From Saccharomycopsis malanga (Eukaryota > Ascomycota > Saccharomycetes > Ascoideales > Saccharomycopsidaceae): a stretch of DNA of 64,000 nucleotides. Positions within the stretch are counted from its first letter, which is position 1, and every line of letters starts with the position of its first letter. The stretch covers positions 124,001 through 188,000 of the forward strand of contig CP025324.1 of assembly GCA_004014935.1 (NCBI GenBank), in the 5' to 3' direction. The notes beneath the pieces are model-generated. The model searched no databases. It saw only the letters and a list, made by a program, of their open reading frames with translations, and was not told the DNA's origin. Made by a program: the position numbers and the translations under genes. Below, piece after piece: positions 18,826-30,654 of the stretch.

Positions 18826-20421
18826 TCAATACTCCTTTGAGCCTAAGCTGTAAGGAACAACGCCCAATTTGTTAGCTTCATCGTCGGTAAAAGTATCATA
18901 AATGTCGGCCTCATCAACTTCAGTGTTGATGGTAGTAGGGAAGACAATACCACTTAACCAACACAAGAAAAAGGCAATGGAGAAACCAAACAAGGAATTA
19001 CCTTGAAAATAATGTTGTGCACCAACTGAGACGTGTGCTGTAGGATTAGCACTATAAATCAAGCCAGGAATACCAGGGGCAAAGCCAATGACCCAGATAA
19101 GCATATTTTGCCAATAAACACCTTTAGTGTAATAATAATTACCAGAGGAACTGGCGGTATAAAGGTCGGAAACCTTGATGCTTCTCTTTCTTTTCACCCA
19201 ATGTTCGCAAACAATGATACCAACAAGAGGAGACAAGAAGACAGAGAATGCGCTCATCACAGTCAAAAAGATAGAGGCGGTGTTGTAAAACAACCAAGGA
19301 CAGACAACCCAACTGAGCAAAGCAGTAAGAATAGCACCTCTTCTGATGTTGAGATATTTTGGCAAAAGACCAGCCAAGTCTGAACCGCCAGCAACACCGT
19401 TACCGACAATATTAACAGAAAGTTGAGATAACAAAATTCCCAAGGAACAGAAGAAAACACCTGCTCTTGCCTTTGGGGTGTACGTGTCGGTCAAAACCTT
19501 GTCAAAAATTTGAGGAGGCATCCAGTATTCTTCGCCATACTTGTCAGATAATGCAGAAACAGTAACAAGACCGATCAAAGGAATGAAGGTGCCCATAAGC
19601 ATGTTACCGAGGAACATGCCAGGCCATGAGCTATGATGTCTTTCAGTGAATCTAGTATAATCTGAGGTGTTTGCTATAGAAGTCAAAATACTTCCAAACC
19701 AAGAAGTGATACCAGCAATCCAAGCCCAACCATGAGCAGAAGAAGACAATTCAACAGGAACGGTAGTCATCAAAGGACCATCACTTCCACCGTTTGTCTT
19801 GACAGCCCAAATCACAAGACCAAGGAAAGCAAAGAAGGTGGAGACACAACCAACATGAAGCAAAGGCTGCAACTTTTCAGGACGGAAGTAGAAAAATGGA
19901 AACTGGATCAACTGGAAAAGAACAAATCCAATAAGATCTTTTCTAGACATGTTGACACTTTCTGGGAAAGTATTGGTCATGTTGAGATAATTACTGGACC
20001 AGGAAGAAAAGATGTTGCCTAACAAAAGACCACCCATCCAAGCATAGGAACCATACCAGACAATACTCAAGACGATTCTGATCAAAACACCCAAATAACA
20101 GCCTCTGATTCCAAAGATCAATCTTTGAAGAACAGTGTACCCAATATGATAATCGTAGCCCGGAGCACCAGCAAAGAAGTACGCAATGGATATCAAAAAG
20201 TTGCCAACAACAATACAACCCATGGTTTCACCTATATTGAGACCAAGCGACAATAATGACGATGCTGCAGACCAGGTTGAAACAGAAATGTTTCCCATGG
20301 AAAAAAACGACAAGTAGGCAAAATAGCCCCAAAGTCTACGATGCAAAGGCATCGGAACAATGTCATGATTCAAAAGATTCGTCACATCATGGTTCTCCTT
20401 GAGAGCCAAAAAGTTTTTCAT
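18826..20421 (-). CDS. NCS1-family permease, Thi7/Nrt1 type (thiamine or nicotinamide riboside)
   Basis: A 531-residue, about 12-helix plasma-membrane symporter of the nucleobase:cation symporter-1 family. Diagnostic segments are SVSTWSAASSLLSLGLNIGE (helix 1), GAPGYDYHIGYTVLQR, TSDYTRF, the RAGVFFCSLGILLSQLS and GSDLAGLLPKYLNIRRGA region, and YYYTKGVYWQNMLIW. The C-terminal TFTDDEANKLGVVPYS closely resembles the tail of Thi7/Thi72/Nrt1 rather than the longer Fur4/Dal4/Fui1 proteins. The N-terminal tail is short, and few sites for ubiquitin-linked turnover are obvious there. Substrate could be thiamine, nicotinamide riboside or another small heterocycle; sequence alone does not tell. Confidence 0.88.
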   Translation of the reverse strand: MKNFLALKENHDVTNLLNHDIVPMPLHRRLWGYFAYLSFFSMGNISVSTWSAASSLLSLGLNIGETMGCIVVGNFLISIAYFFAGAPGYDYHIGYTVLQRLIFGIRGCYLGVLIRIVLSIVWYGSYAWMGGLLLGNIFSSWSSNYLNMTNTFPESVNMSRKDLIGFVLFQLIQFPFFYFRPEKLQPLLHVGCVSTFFAFLGLVIWAVKTNGGSDGPLMTTVPVELSSSAHGWAWIAGITSWFGSILTSIANTSDYTRFTERHHSSWPGMFLGNMLMGTFIPLIGLVTVSALSDKYGEEYWMPPQIFDKVLTDTYTPKARAGVFFCSLGILLSQLSVNIVGNGVAGGSDLAGLLPKYLNIRRGAILTALLSWVVCPWLFYNTASIFLTVMSAFSVFLSPLVGIIVCEHWVKRKRSIKVSDLYTASSSGNYYYTKGVYWQNMLIWVIGFAPGIPGLIYSANPTAHVSVGAQHYFQGNSLFGFSIAFFLCWLSGIVFPTTINTEVDEADIYDTFTDDEANKLGVVPYSLGSKEY

Positions 20422-22333
20422 ATTTAATGATTTTCTATACTATATCAACAACTAAACAACACTGGCAAATGGTGCTATGAAAAAAAAAGGTCAACACCGT
20501 TATGACTTAAAAAACCAGCAGATTAAAACCACAGCGTCAAGCCGGACAAAATAATACGCCAAATACTAGAAACCCCAATGGCCAGCACTCTTGCAACAGT
20601 ATTTAAGATTATTTCACTTAATACTGTTTTTCACCTTAACAATAAATGCTCTTCACTCTCTTTCTTTTTCGGGAAATTAAGGTTCGGTGTGCGGATGGCA
20701 AAACTATATCAGGGATAGATGAAAGTGGCGTCAAGGACGCGAGAAATCCAGAGATTATATATCATAAAACAGAGCCCAGAAGCAAGGGACGTAGTTGAAA
20801 TTTGCTGTTGCCCAATAGTACGCGGTGACACAGTAAACTAACTATATTGGCCAGACTTGTAGATGTATTCTTAGTCTCTGGCATAAAGTTGAAGGATCTA
20901 CTACTGCAGAGGAAAACTGAAACATAATCCACTTTTACGTTAGATAGTAAAAAAGCCGAGATTTCACTCTTGATTCCAAGCATTCTGAGCTTGTCAGTCG
21001 TCGTAAATAAAGCCTGCAAGGATCCCCCAGCCTTTCAAGGTTTGGAACTTGCACTTATACCTGCCTGTTTGACAGATGGTACTTTTTCTCTCCATAGTTT
21101 GAGACAAGAATAAAACCATCCTTCAAATGGATACGGCACTAGCAATAGAAAAAAACCTTCAGCCGGTTATTTACAAGGATTCTTCATTCATCTATATGCT
21201 TCTATCTTCACTATAAAATCAATTGAAAAATCATCTTCTACAACATGATGATTCAAGCTAAAACTATATATGCAAAACTTTATATCCTGACAACCCATAG
21301 CCAAGTCTATATGCTTGTTATAACATCTAAATATTTTAGCCTACTTAAGACTCAAGCCAAAACTTGCCACTTTTGATTGAAATTTTTTTTCGCGCTCTTT
21401 CAATCGCTATTCGTCAAACTTCATTTGCCAAACATTAATTATGACTAATCAATACACACCAATCAATGCATTTTTGCCTAAAATCGATTTCCGTGTCCTC
21501 TACAACTGGTAAATCGTAAAACCTTAACGAAATTTGAATATTTCTTTGAATACCTCAGCCAATCGCACCATATTTGGTTATCCGGCATGCATGCTGGCGA
21601 ATCTATAACCCACACATTTTTGTTAATAACAATTCAAACTTCTTCCCCTTTACAACTAACCGGATACTACTATTCTAAATTTGTTGCACAATATACGCCT
21701 TGTTGTTCGTTGTATGATCGTCTTCAGCGAAAGTTCCCGCTAATCTATTCGCTGTGATCCAATGCGCCACGGTGCAGACATGTCTATTGTCAAAGTGAAG
21801 TCCTGCATATGTGAGTCGTGACAAAATTACATGCATGTACTTGAGCTTGCAGTAAATCACACTTCTTCACATATACTTACCTAGACATGCATTGTTGAAA
21901 AACTCAGTCACATGAAAAGGCATCTGAAAAACTCTGGTCCGGGTAATCATATCTTTCTGCATTTATATGTTAAATACTGTAGTTATATGTACTCCTCATA
22001 AGGACCCCACATTAGCCTGCCTTATCCACCTCGTGCCACGTCCTCATACGCATTGATGCGTCACTCTACATGAAATGTCATCGCTCGCTTGAAAAAAAAA
22101 AAAGACGGAAAAAGTTGCACTCCTACCATATTTTTCAGTCAATGAGCCTCGAGGTTTGTCAATTAGTATCCGTGATATTTCTGTCTGCATTCGAGATATC
22201 ATATTTTGGTTTTGTTGACGAGAAAGTTTGAAATTTCAGCTATTATATACCGCTAAAAGTGATACAAAATTTCAAGTCCATTTGTTTGAAATTTTTATAC
22301 TAATTGGCTCGTACATTACAATACAGAGATCCA
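20422..22333. other. Long divergent promoter region between the permease and FOL2
   Basis: 1.9 kb without a supported gene. It serves two divergent genes, the permease (minus) and FOL2 (plus). GCATGCATGC occurs at about 21588-21596 and ATGCATGTA near 21831-21839. An A13 tract lies at about 22092. Only short frames without coding character are present. Confidence 0.45.
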
Positions 22334-23320
22334 ATGAGTAATCAACAAAATCCTGATCAAACACCGCAAGGTGCGTCTGATTCTGTTGACAAGTTGGTCT
22401 CGGGAACAAAGAATGTTAAGATCTCCGAGGAGGCTGAACAACCACGCGAGGTTGTATCAGACAGTCACACGATTGTTGACAATATACCTTTTGGTCTTGG
22501 ATATGCTGCTAGTGCGTTAGCCTCTATAAATGGTGGGCATCATCCACATCCTCATTTGACCAGTGCTGGACGTGGCGACACTAATACCAATGAAGCTCAA
22601 TTATACTCTGCTGAAGCTAGACGCAATTATTTGCAATCCCCATTGGCTACCAGACCTGCTTCTCCGTATACCTTAAATCCACCAGTTGACAGCGATGGTT
22701 TATCATGGCCATCTTTGGGAGCTAGGCAACGAATTGAAGAGTCTGAAGAAGAGTTGAAAGAACGTCAATTGAGAATTGCCGATGCAGTGAAAACTATTTT
22801 GACTGAGCTTGGTGAAAATACGGATCGTGAAGGTTTATACGAAACACCTGAGCGATTTGCAAAGGCTATGCTTTATTTTACCAAAGGTTATCAAGACAAC
22901 ATAAGGGATGTCATCAAAAGAGCTGTTTTCGAAGAGGATCACGATGAAATGGTCATTGTCAAGGACATTGAAATATATTCTCTCTGCGAGCATCATCTTG
23001 TACCATTCTTTGGTAAATGTCACATTGGATACATCCCAAACAAAAAAGTGTTGGGATTATCCAAACTTGCAAGATTGGCTGAAATGTATTGTCGCAGATT
23101 GCAGGTCCAAGAAAGATTAACCAAGCAGATCGCTATGTGTTTGAGCGAAATATTGAAACCAATGGGTGTGGCTGTGGTTATCGAATGTACTCATATGTGT
23201 ATGGTCAGCAGAGGAATCCAAAAATCAGGAAGCTCCACCGTCACTAGTTGTATGCTCGGATGCTTTAGAAACCAGCAGAAAACAAGAGAAGAGTTTTTGG
23301 GTTTATTAGGAAGACGTTAA
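22334..23320 (+). CDS. FOL2: GTP cyclohydrolase I
   Basis: Converts GTP to 7,8-dihydroneopterin triphosphate, the first step of folate (and pterin) synthesis, in the cytosol. The 328-residue protein starts at the first ATG ([10 protein letters not shown]). The catalytic domain spans about residues 145-328 with [16 protein letters not shown], the zinc ligands in [10 protein letters not shown] (C218, H221) and ECTHMCM (C289), GLSKLAR, and [13 protein letters not shown] near the end. About 140 residues of low-complexity, Pro/Ser/His-containing sequence precede the domain, longer than the N-terminus of the 243-residue S. cerevisiae enzyme. Fungal FOL2 extensions vary and may bind regulators. The frame is open upstream but lacks an earlier ATG. 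Confidence 0.95.
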   Translation: MSNQQNPDQTPQGASDSVDKLVSGTKNVKISEEAEQPREVVSDSHTIVDNIPFGLGYAASALASINGGHHPHPHLTSAGRGDTNTNEAQLYSAEARRNYLQSPLATRPASPYTLNPPVDSDGLSWPSLGARQRIEESEEELKERQLRIADAVKTILTELGENTDREGLYETPERFAKAMLYFTKGYQDNIRDVIKRAVFEEDHDEMVIVKDIEIYSLCEHHLVPFFGKCHIGYIPNKKVLGLSKLARLAEMYCRRLQVQERLTKQIAMCLSEILKPMGVAVVIECTHMCMVSRGIQKSGSSTVTSCMLGCFRNQQKTREEFLGLLGRR

Positions 23321-24479
23321 TCAGTACTTTGTTTTTCGTTCCATCAAAAATAGTTCAACACTACGTTTTTCATAAAAGCATTTTGCTTTCATGTGAATCA
23401 TCATATATACAGATTATCATTTTTTGTTTGTTTTTTCATTTGTCTTTCCTTCCTGTTATTGACTTTTTGCTTTTTCTTTTTTTTTTGTATTTCTTTCATG
23501 TTTTCTTTCATTGTCTCATTTCAACTCAATATCATTTGTTTATGATTGTTTCTGTATTATAAGAATATTTCATTTCTAGTTCCTCAACGAATTCAATATT
23601 TACATGCTCAACTTCTGTTACTGTATATCATAGGTAGCGTACCGGAGGTTATAATGATATTTATTATGAAGAATGCCTTAGTTGGAGTTATTTGCAGTAA
23701 ATACATAGTATGTATATGCAGGGTGTATACATTATAGAAATCTTACAGATTTATAGATGTAATAGGTAAAAGTTAGTGAGTGTTCGTTTTATAGGATCCC
23801 TTGCAACGACTTGGGGCTATTTCCATTATTTAGTTAACGAAAGTGATCAAGATCAGCACTGTATCTTACATTCACAGAGCAAGTGCCTTTGAGAGTTACT
23901 AAAAGTTACAATGAGCAAATAATAACTTGATTTGAGTTTAACAGAGACTAGCAAATAAGTGACACCAATATTGTAAACCTTATGCTTATATTCATTGACT
24001 GCCTTAACAGGCTGGCTTTGTTGAAATGGCTATTTGCACCGTAATGAAAATGTATTTTTTTGAATCTTCGAAAAAATAGAGGCACCATTCCAATCAAGGA
24101 TGTTTTGGAACTTTTAACAATATGTTTTGCCTGTTTCTCCTTTATATATCTAGTCTGGTGATGATCTCAAAATTTTATATAATTTCGAAGCCTTGAGACA
24201 GATTTTTTAATGATTCTTGCTAAACAAAAAAGCTTAATCACCATGTATTTCTCATGATCAAAAATTTCAAAGAAGGACAAAATATTTTCAAGTAGTATTC
24301 ACAATCCTTCACTAATAATTATTTATTGCAATGTAGATATACAAGTATCCTAATAGAAAATTTATCAAAAATAGTACAGTTGGCTTCACCAGCGTCTCTA
24401 CGTACTAAAAACCACCCAAAAAGAAAAAAATACATTAGCTATAAACCATAAAATATCCATCCCATAACAACCAATGCCA
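23321..24479. other. Intergenic spacer between convergent FOL2 and NUF2
   Basis: Contains the two 3' regions. The first 250 bases after FOL2 are strongly T-rich. Several short frames there have no coding character. No RNA gene or repeat was recognised. Confidence 0.4.
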
Positions 24480-25895
24480 TCAAATGTCAAAAACGTTTTG
24501 ATTGATCTCAGAGCTCATTTTCTTCATATAAATCTCTATATGTTGCCATAGCAACTTTATCTGATACTGGGCATCATTGACTTCCTCGTCAAAGTCATTG
24601 ATCAATTTCCTTGTATTCGAATCGAGCTCATCTAATTTCATTTTCTTGATGTTGGCGTCTTTATCTTTAATTTTTTTCTCCGACATTATTTGACTATAAC
24701 TATCTTGTAACATTTTCATCTTACTACTATGAGCTTCGACGTTATCCTGTCTTTGTTTAGAGTATCTACTAATTTTGCTATTCACGTTATCGATCTGCTG
24801 TTGCAACTGTTGAATTTTTCGTTGAAAGTTCTGCAACTCGTTGTTTTTAAAGTCTTTCACCTCACTGTAGCCAATCAACTTGGATTGTTGTTCTTTTGAA
24901 GATTTCAAATCAGCCTTGATGCTGGATATCAAGTTGACAAGTATTCTAAGGTCATTTTCAATATAAGAAATGGAATCGATGGTAGTTTGGATTTTGCGGT
25001 ATCTTTCATCAAGATTTGTCAACTCAATTTTAAGGTTTGTCAAGTTTTTCTTATAATCATTGATTTCATTTTTTGTATTTTCTGGATTTTTCAAATCTAT
25101 CTGGGCTATCAAAGCTTTGATAGACTCACTTTCTTGGGACGTATTGATGATGTTTTCATTCTCTAGTTGAATTTGATTGATCAATTCATTTCTTTGACTT
25201 TTATAATTCAAATGTTCTTGTGATAACTTGTCTTGTATGGACTTTAATTCTTTCAAGTCTCTTTGAATCTTCGATTGATACTCATTTATTTCATTGATTT
25301 TCTCTTGGGCATTTGTATGCTTGTTCTCCAACATCCCAATCTCCTTTATCAAATCTGCATTGTCATCTATCAATTGGTTACGCTTGATCAAATACTTTTC
25401 GCTGGTCTCAATCAAATGCTGATAATCGGTCGACCGTTCATACTTGAATCTTGCAAAATTCACAACCGCGCTGAGTATACGACAAACTCTATACGAATCT
25501 GGCTTATAGATGTCCAAAAAATTGAAGTCGTTAATACCACAGGTGCACATGAACTCATACAACTCTTTCTGCAAGGCTATTATCGGTAATGATTGAGAAA
25601 TTTCATTGAAGTACTCATTTTCACTCAGTTGGTTTTTCTTCTGGAACTTTTCCAACTTCCGGTTGAGGGATGTGGACAAAAACTCTGGCGGTATCAAATC
25701 AATAAACAAATGCTGCGTAAATTGCGAGGAAGGCTTTGCCAAATTCTCCTCGGTAACATTTATATTGCAACTCTGTAAGCAGATGGCGATTTCTTTATAT
25801 GACAACAAGGGGAAAAAGTCAGACGAATGCTGGTCACGACGCGTCAACGAAGAAGAACCTGAATTCCGACCATATACCGATGTTGATCTGGACAT
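24480..25895 (-). CDS. NUF2: Kinetochore protein Nuf2, Ndc80 complex subunit
   Basis: A 471-residue protein starting MSRSTSVYGR. The N-terminal calponin-homology-like domain (about 28-165) opens with FFPLLSYKEIAICLQSCNIN and closes with PDSYRVCRILSAVVNFARFK, a hallmark of Nuf2. The rest is a long coiled coil (about 170-455) rich in Lys, Glu, Gln and Asn. Nuf2 pairs with Ndc80 to couple kinetochores to microtubules and joins Spc24/Spc25 through its C-terminal coil. Length matches the S. cerevisiae protein (451). A Ser/Arg-rich 25-residue tail before the domain could be phosphorylated. Confidence 0.94.
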   Translation of the reverse strand: MSRSTSVYGRNSGSSSLTRRDQHSSDFFPLLSYKEIAICLQSCNINVTEENLAKPSSQFTQHLFIDLIPPEFLSTSLNRKLEKFQKKNQLSENEYFNEISQSLPIIALQKELYEFMCTCGINDFNFLDIYKPDSYRVCRILSAVVNFARFKYERSTDYQHLIETSEKYLIKRNQLIDDNADLIKEIGMLENKHTNAQEKINEINEYQSKIQRDLKELKSIQDKLSQEHLNYKSQRNELINQIQLENENIINTSQESESIKALIAQIDLKNPENTKNEINDYKKNLTNLKIELTNLDERYRKIQTTIDSISYIENDLRILVNLISSIKADLKSSKEQQSKLIGYSEVKDFKNNELQNFQRKIQQLQQQIDNVNSKISRYSKQRQDNVEAHSSKMKMLQDSYSQIMSEKKIKDKDANIKKMKLDELDSNTRKLINDFDEEVNDAQYQIKLLWQHIEIYMKKMSSEINQNVFDI

Positions 25896-26272
25896 GATGT
25901 CGTGGTTTTAGTTACACTTGGTACTATTAATATGATGTGCTCCGTTTATTTATATATTTTTTTCATAAAACGTAAATATAAACATTGAAATCAAAACAAT
26001 AAAAACATTCACGTCACATGTGATGCGTGCACATAGGCATCATGTATCCGATCCCACCTTGCTTCTTGCATATGCTATGTAAAGGTGTATGTAATGCAAG
26101 GGTGTATTTCTAGATGACCTTTCACTGGGTATTATGGAGAGGATGGTAATAAATGGTGTCAAGTTGTTAGTTATTATTAGTTGAATTTTCTTTTGTATCA
26201 GTTAAATTTTTTTTTTCTCCAGTGAATATCAAAGGTTTTGATGGATGATTAATTGGTTTTTCTCGAGGAGCC
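25896..26272. other. Divergent promoter of NUF2 and SRO7
   Basis: A 377-bp shared upstream region. It contains GTCACATGTGAT (about 26013-26024), a near-palindrome around a CACATGTG E-box-like core, and GATGCGTGCAC just after. No gene. Confidence 0.45.
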
Positions 26273-29200
26273 ATGTATAAGCCAAAGACCAAGTTTAAGA
26301 ACATTTCAAACACTATTAAATCGGTGACACTTAATGATTTTTCTGATGGGTTGACACCTGCGGATTTTGGAATTAGTGATGTATGTTATTGAGAGATGCA
26401 GATTTCCTCATACAGTTAACTAACAATATAGATTTGTCATTATGGTGTTGCTGGGAGAGTGATTTCCATGGCGTTTGACCAAGTCCAATCGTTATTAGCT
26501 TTAGGCAATGATCGTGGCGAGGTGTATGTGATGGGGCAAAAGAATGTAGAAGTATTATTGAGGGTGAACAAGCCTGAGCCGCTTGTTCACTTGAAATTTG
26601 TAAAAAACGTATTTCTTGTTGCTATTGGGGTGTCTTCTACACTTTCTGTATTTTCTTTACAATCGAAAAAGTTGTTGACGGATCGTGTATTGAATGGCAC
26701 TGTCACGATTGTGGAGAGTGACCCCAGTTTGGATTATATTTATTTAGGTTTAGACAATGGTACAGTGCAGATATTTGATGTAGTGACTGGCCATATGGCT
26801 CGCCAAAAGATCTCAAGTTTGCAAAGGGCACAGATCATACGTAAATCGTGGCAGAGTCAGAAACAACAGAACTCTAATATGGTTCCTGGCCAGGTGGACC
26901 AATCAATCAAATCGTTGCAGCTTCATCCTAGAGATATTGGCACCATATTGATTGCGTATGCCAAGTCGGCAGTGTTGTATTCTATTGTAGAAGGCAAAGT
27001 GAAACAAGAGTTTGTTTATGAAGTTCCGCCTGGTGCTCCTGGTGGTGATTTGAGCAATGTAGAAACGACACGTAAACCTGATTTGGTAAAGGCTTGTTTT
27101 CATCCAAATGGATTGAATATTTTGACGTGTCATGAAGATGGCTCTATAGTGTTTTGGGATACCAACAATGGACGGTTAATTCAGGCCAGAACCATCTTTG
27201 ATACTGATGTGGATAAACCGCAATCGCTGCTTTTCCACAATCCCTCTGGAGTTCAGCCTATGCGGTACAATAAGATCACTCAGATTGAGTGGATATGTGA
27301 AAAGAACCCTGAAATCACATCGTTATTGATAGCTGGCGGCGATTCTATCAAAGTAGGTACTGAATATGAACAGAATTTGAATTTGACCAAAATCGAGTTT
27401 GATTTCACTCCTAAATATTCCATCACTTCCTATGAGAAAATGTCACAGTTTTATTGTAATCCGAAAAACTTGAAAATCTTTCCAATCACACAAACTAGTT
27501 CCATAAGAAGGTTTCTTCCATTGCCACGAGCATCTCCTTTTTTTGCTGGTAACCATGATCCAAACATTGTTTTAGTATTGCTCCAAAATGGCGTAATCGA
27601 AGTGCTCAAATATCCTATTGGAAAATTGATATACAATGCTTCTATTCTTCCTCCCTCTTTGTCGTGGGTGCATCCCAAATTGACCAGCTTGCATTCTGAT
27701 GTGTTCCCAAGAACACAATGGATGGGCCTTTTGAGCTCCATAAAAGCTGAGAAGGAAAAGAAACCCAATCCAGATTTTTATGATGAAACTATTTTAAAAG
27801 GAGGAGCTGCTTCTGTATTCAAACAACGCTTATTCACTGAAGGTCGTAGTGTGTTTGCTACAGGTCATTCTGATGGCTCTGTCAAAGTATGGGATGCTTC
27901 TCGTTTTGAAATGAATGATCCAAGTGTAATTGAGTTAGATGCTTCGTTCGGTCTAGGGTCCAAAACTCCTTCTCCTATTGGTAAGATTGCTTTTTCAGGT
28001 CATACTAATGATTTGATTGTTAGCACGTACGATGGAGATGTAATCCTTTACAAATATGGTAACAACAGATGGTTTAACCCTAGTATTTCTCAGGAAGATT
28101 ATGATAAAGATTTCAGCCTAACAGCCAAAATGCAAAACTTGACTTTGAGAAACGGTTTGGTTGTCAACGTTGAGAAAAACGTCCCAGCCTATGTCCACCG
28201 TGGTTTCTTGCCTATCATTGCTATTAAACCTCCTGGTGCCAGGCTACAAGTCACTGCTCTTCAGACATCGCATATCGAATTCTCTGCCATTGCGTATAGT
28301 GACGGTCAATTTATATTGGTGGATAGAAGAGTCTCCGACATTATTTTGCTAGACAATATTAACAAATACTACTCTTCTAAACGTAAAAGACCCGATGCTC
28401 TTTCATATGTTACCTCTATTGAGTTTGCTATCATGAAAGGCACTGAGGACGCTAAATACACTTCGATTTTGCTACTTCTTGGTACTTCCTCCGGAGGATT
28501 AGTCACCTTCCAGATCTTTCCTGGATCTAGTCCAAACTCAAAGTCAAGATTTCAAACAAATTATCTCAGCTGTGTTGAGGCTGACCATGATAAAATCAGG
28601 GACATCATTCCTATCAACGCTGGTACTGGTGACACTGCGGTAGCAAGAACGAGTGAATTTGCCCAGTTAGGTTCTGGCGTTCTTATCAAGGGTTTGATTG
28701 TAACTATATCTTCTTATGGTATCCGGGTTTTCAAATCCCCTACGCACAAATCAGCAAACATTAATTTTGATCAGAATTCTGAGATTTTGTCGGCCAACAT
28801 TAGTAGAGTTCGCTCTATCAATCCTGATGCTCCTATGGAAACCACTGTGTTGGTTGTTTTGTTTGCCAACAGTGAAATCAAAATCCTTGCCTTGCCTAGT
28901 TTGACGGAGATAAAGTCTATGAGACTCGCATATCCATTGAACAAAAACTACGCCAAACAAAGCGCTGTCTTGCTCAATGGCGATGTCGTCATCCGTATTG
29001 ATGAACATGAAGGAATGTTGGTTCATGTCACTAGCTACGGCAAAAGACAAGGCCAATTCAACGAAGATGTTTTATATAACCATGAAGCCAAAATCCCAGT
29101 TCGTCCAGTATTCAACTCCTTACAATGGGCCAGAGGCTCAAAGGTAACCACCATGAAAGATCTAGAATTGTTGTATCATGGTGATAGACAGCCTCGATCC

Positions 29201-29551
29201 AAATATCCAAAGGAAACAGAATTGGCAAACAATTCTCAAAGCACTACTGTTTTTGCCCAAGCTTTGGGCGCTGGAAAAGAACCTGTGAGCGAACCATATG
29301 GAAAAGATAACTATGGCTCTTCAAGCAATGTTTCTCCGTCACCATACACTACTAAACAACCCAAGACCAATAATGCCGGCTGGGGCTTCAATGTGGGCAA
29401 TCTACAGTCGTCCTTCAATTCTACAATGTCTAGTCTTGAAACCAAATTCAACGATGTAGGCGAGGCTGTCTCTGAGTCTGTCAATGGAACCGTCGAGGAA
29501 ACAAAAAACTCCATGATGAAATCGTTCGTAAAGTCCAAGTTTAGTTTCTGA
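26273..29551 (+). CDS. SRO7: Lgl/tomosyn-family exocytosis protein Sro7, one intron
   Basis: Two exons, 26273-26380 and 26432-29551, giving 1075 residues. Exon 1 encodes MYKPKTKFKN to FGISD; exon 2 continues ICHYGVAGRVISMAFDQVQ, the start of the first WD40 blade. The protein has two seven-bladed beta-propellers (examples: PNGLNILTCHEDGSIVFWDT and TGHSDGSVKVWDAS), and a C-terminal tail with a predicted amphipathic segment. Sro7 binds the t-SNARE Sec9 and the Rab Sec4 and supports exocyst-dependent polarised secretion and salt tolerance. In exon 2 alone the first Met is far inside the first blade, so the splice is needed for an intact N-terminus. Confidence 0.93.
26381..26431 (+). other. Spliceosomal intron of SRO7 (51 nt)
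   Basis: 5' site GTATGT at 26381, branch-like TTAACTAAC at 26416-26424 and acceptor ATATAG ending at 26431. Splicing joins codon GAT to ATT in phase 0 and removes an in-frame TGA. The distance from branch A to acceptor is about 8 nt, very short. Confidence 0.88.
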
Positions 29552-29841
29552 ATGTTTCCTTATATGAGTATATATGTATACATAATCAGTCTGTTGATTT
29601 TTGCTTGATATTTGTAATAGGCATACTACGAGTGTGGTACAAACGAGTTACTATTTTGCTTTTGTTTGCTAAGATACCTTATAAAATACATGTTGGCATT
29701 TCAATCCCCTTTATTGGCCCGCAAAGTAGGAAACTTGCGTCGTGCTGAATTCTACAGGCTAACAAACAACCATCTGTAATATAAGTAAACGTCAATCACC
29801 AGAACTATAAATACAACAATCACAGCCACCAAATAAAAGCA

Positions 29842-30150
29842 TCATATATTGTCGATATATTCTCCATTGTCGGCTGCTCTTTCCAAAAACTCCTGGTCAC
29901 GTAGCTCCTTTTCCATTTTGTATTTGGAGGAATACATGAGCACTTTCTTGTCACCAGCGAAAAAAGCCCCCAGGCCCATCCAACAAACGAACCATGCAAT
30001 CTTGACAGGTATCCGAATCTTTCGGAAGCCAGGATACGCCATGCCTATAGCAAAGTACAGGCCAGTTCCAGCAACGAGGCCCTTAAGACCACCAATTGCC
30101 AAAGCTGTTATTAGCTTGTTCTTGTTAGTACATACTCCAGGGTAGGACAT
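29842..30150 (-). CDS. Small two-helix membrane protein, unknown
   Basis: 102 residues from the ATG at 30150 (MSYPGVCTNK). Two hydrophobic segments are seen, about residues 13-37 (ALAIGGLKGLVAGTGLYFAIG) and 48-66 (KIAWFVCWMGLGAFFAG), separated by a basic loop GFRKIRIPV, and followed by a charged C-terminal tail rich in Glu and Asp. The helical hairpin with a basic loop resembles small mitochondrial inner-membrane proteins, but I do not recognise the family. An antisense frame of similar length is a shadow. A GTATGTACTAAC string lies in codons 6-9. Confidence 0.68.
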   Translation of the reverse strand: MSYPGVCTNKNKLITALAIGGLKGLVAGTGLYFAIGMAYPGFRKIRIPVKIAWFVCWMGLGAFFAGDKKVLMYSSKYKMEKELRDQEFLERAADNGEYIDNI

Positions 30151-30654
30151 TGTATTCTTGACAGTCTAGTGATGCACACTATACATATATGTATGGCTGA
30201 TACCATACAAAACGTTACGCTACACTATCCCTAATACCTCTATACTATTTCAAACACATATTTCCACATACACAGCCCTTTCGGCCTACTTCCTCTACCA
30301 AAATCAGTGTACAACAGTACTTACCTCATCATTCAACCTCCTCACATTACTATCCTCGTAGTGTAAAGGTTTTCCCTGTGCCATTACGTCTTGATTTGCG
30401 TCCAACCCAACTTTTTCAGCATAAACTGTAGCAAAGTTTCCTTCTCTCTCTGCTCGTTCGTCTTTCACAACTCTTATTCACAAAACTACAGAATCACCCC
30501 CATATATATCAACTACTTATATTACAGCAACCGGGCCAATGAATGAATGCCCCCCGGCCTTACCTGCCGAAAAAAAGGCGCGCCGTAGGTGCGACATGCC
30601 ATACAGAAAAAGCCATATGATATATGCGTATATTAATGTGATGCATGCATAAGA
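30151..30654. other. Intergenic spacer
   Basis: Upstream region of the two-helix protein and downstream region of the cytochrome b5 gene. A 10-base ATACATATATGTAT palindrome lies at about 30182-30195. It has no gene. Confidence 0.4.

Noticed and set aside
22304-22333. Upstream extension of FOL2
   Set aside because: The added codons contain no ATG; the first ATG is at 22334.
29849-30145. 98-codon plus-strand frame opposite the two-helix gene
   Set aside because: Exact antisense shadow; the minus-strand frame has the better membrane-protein pattern and start.
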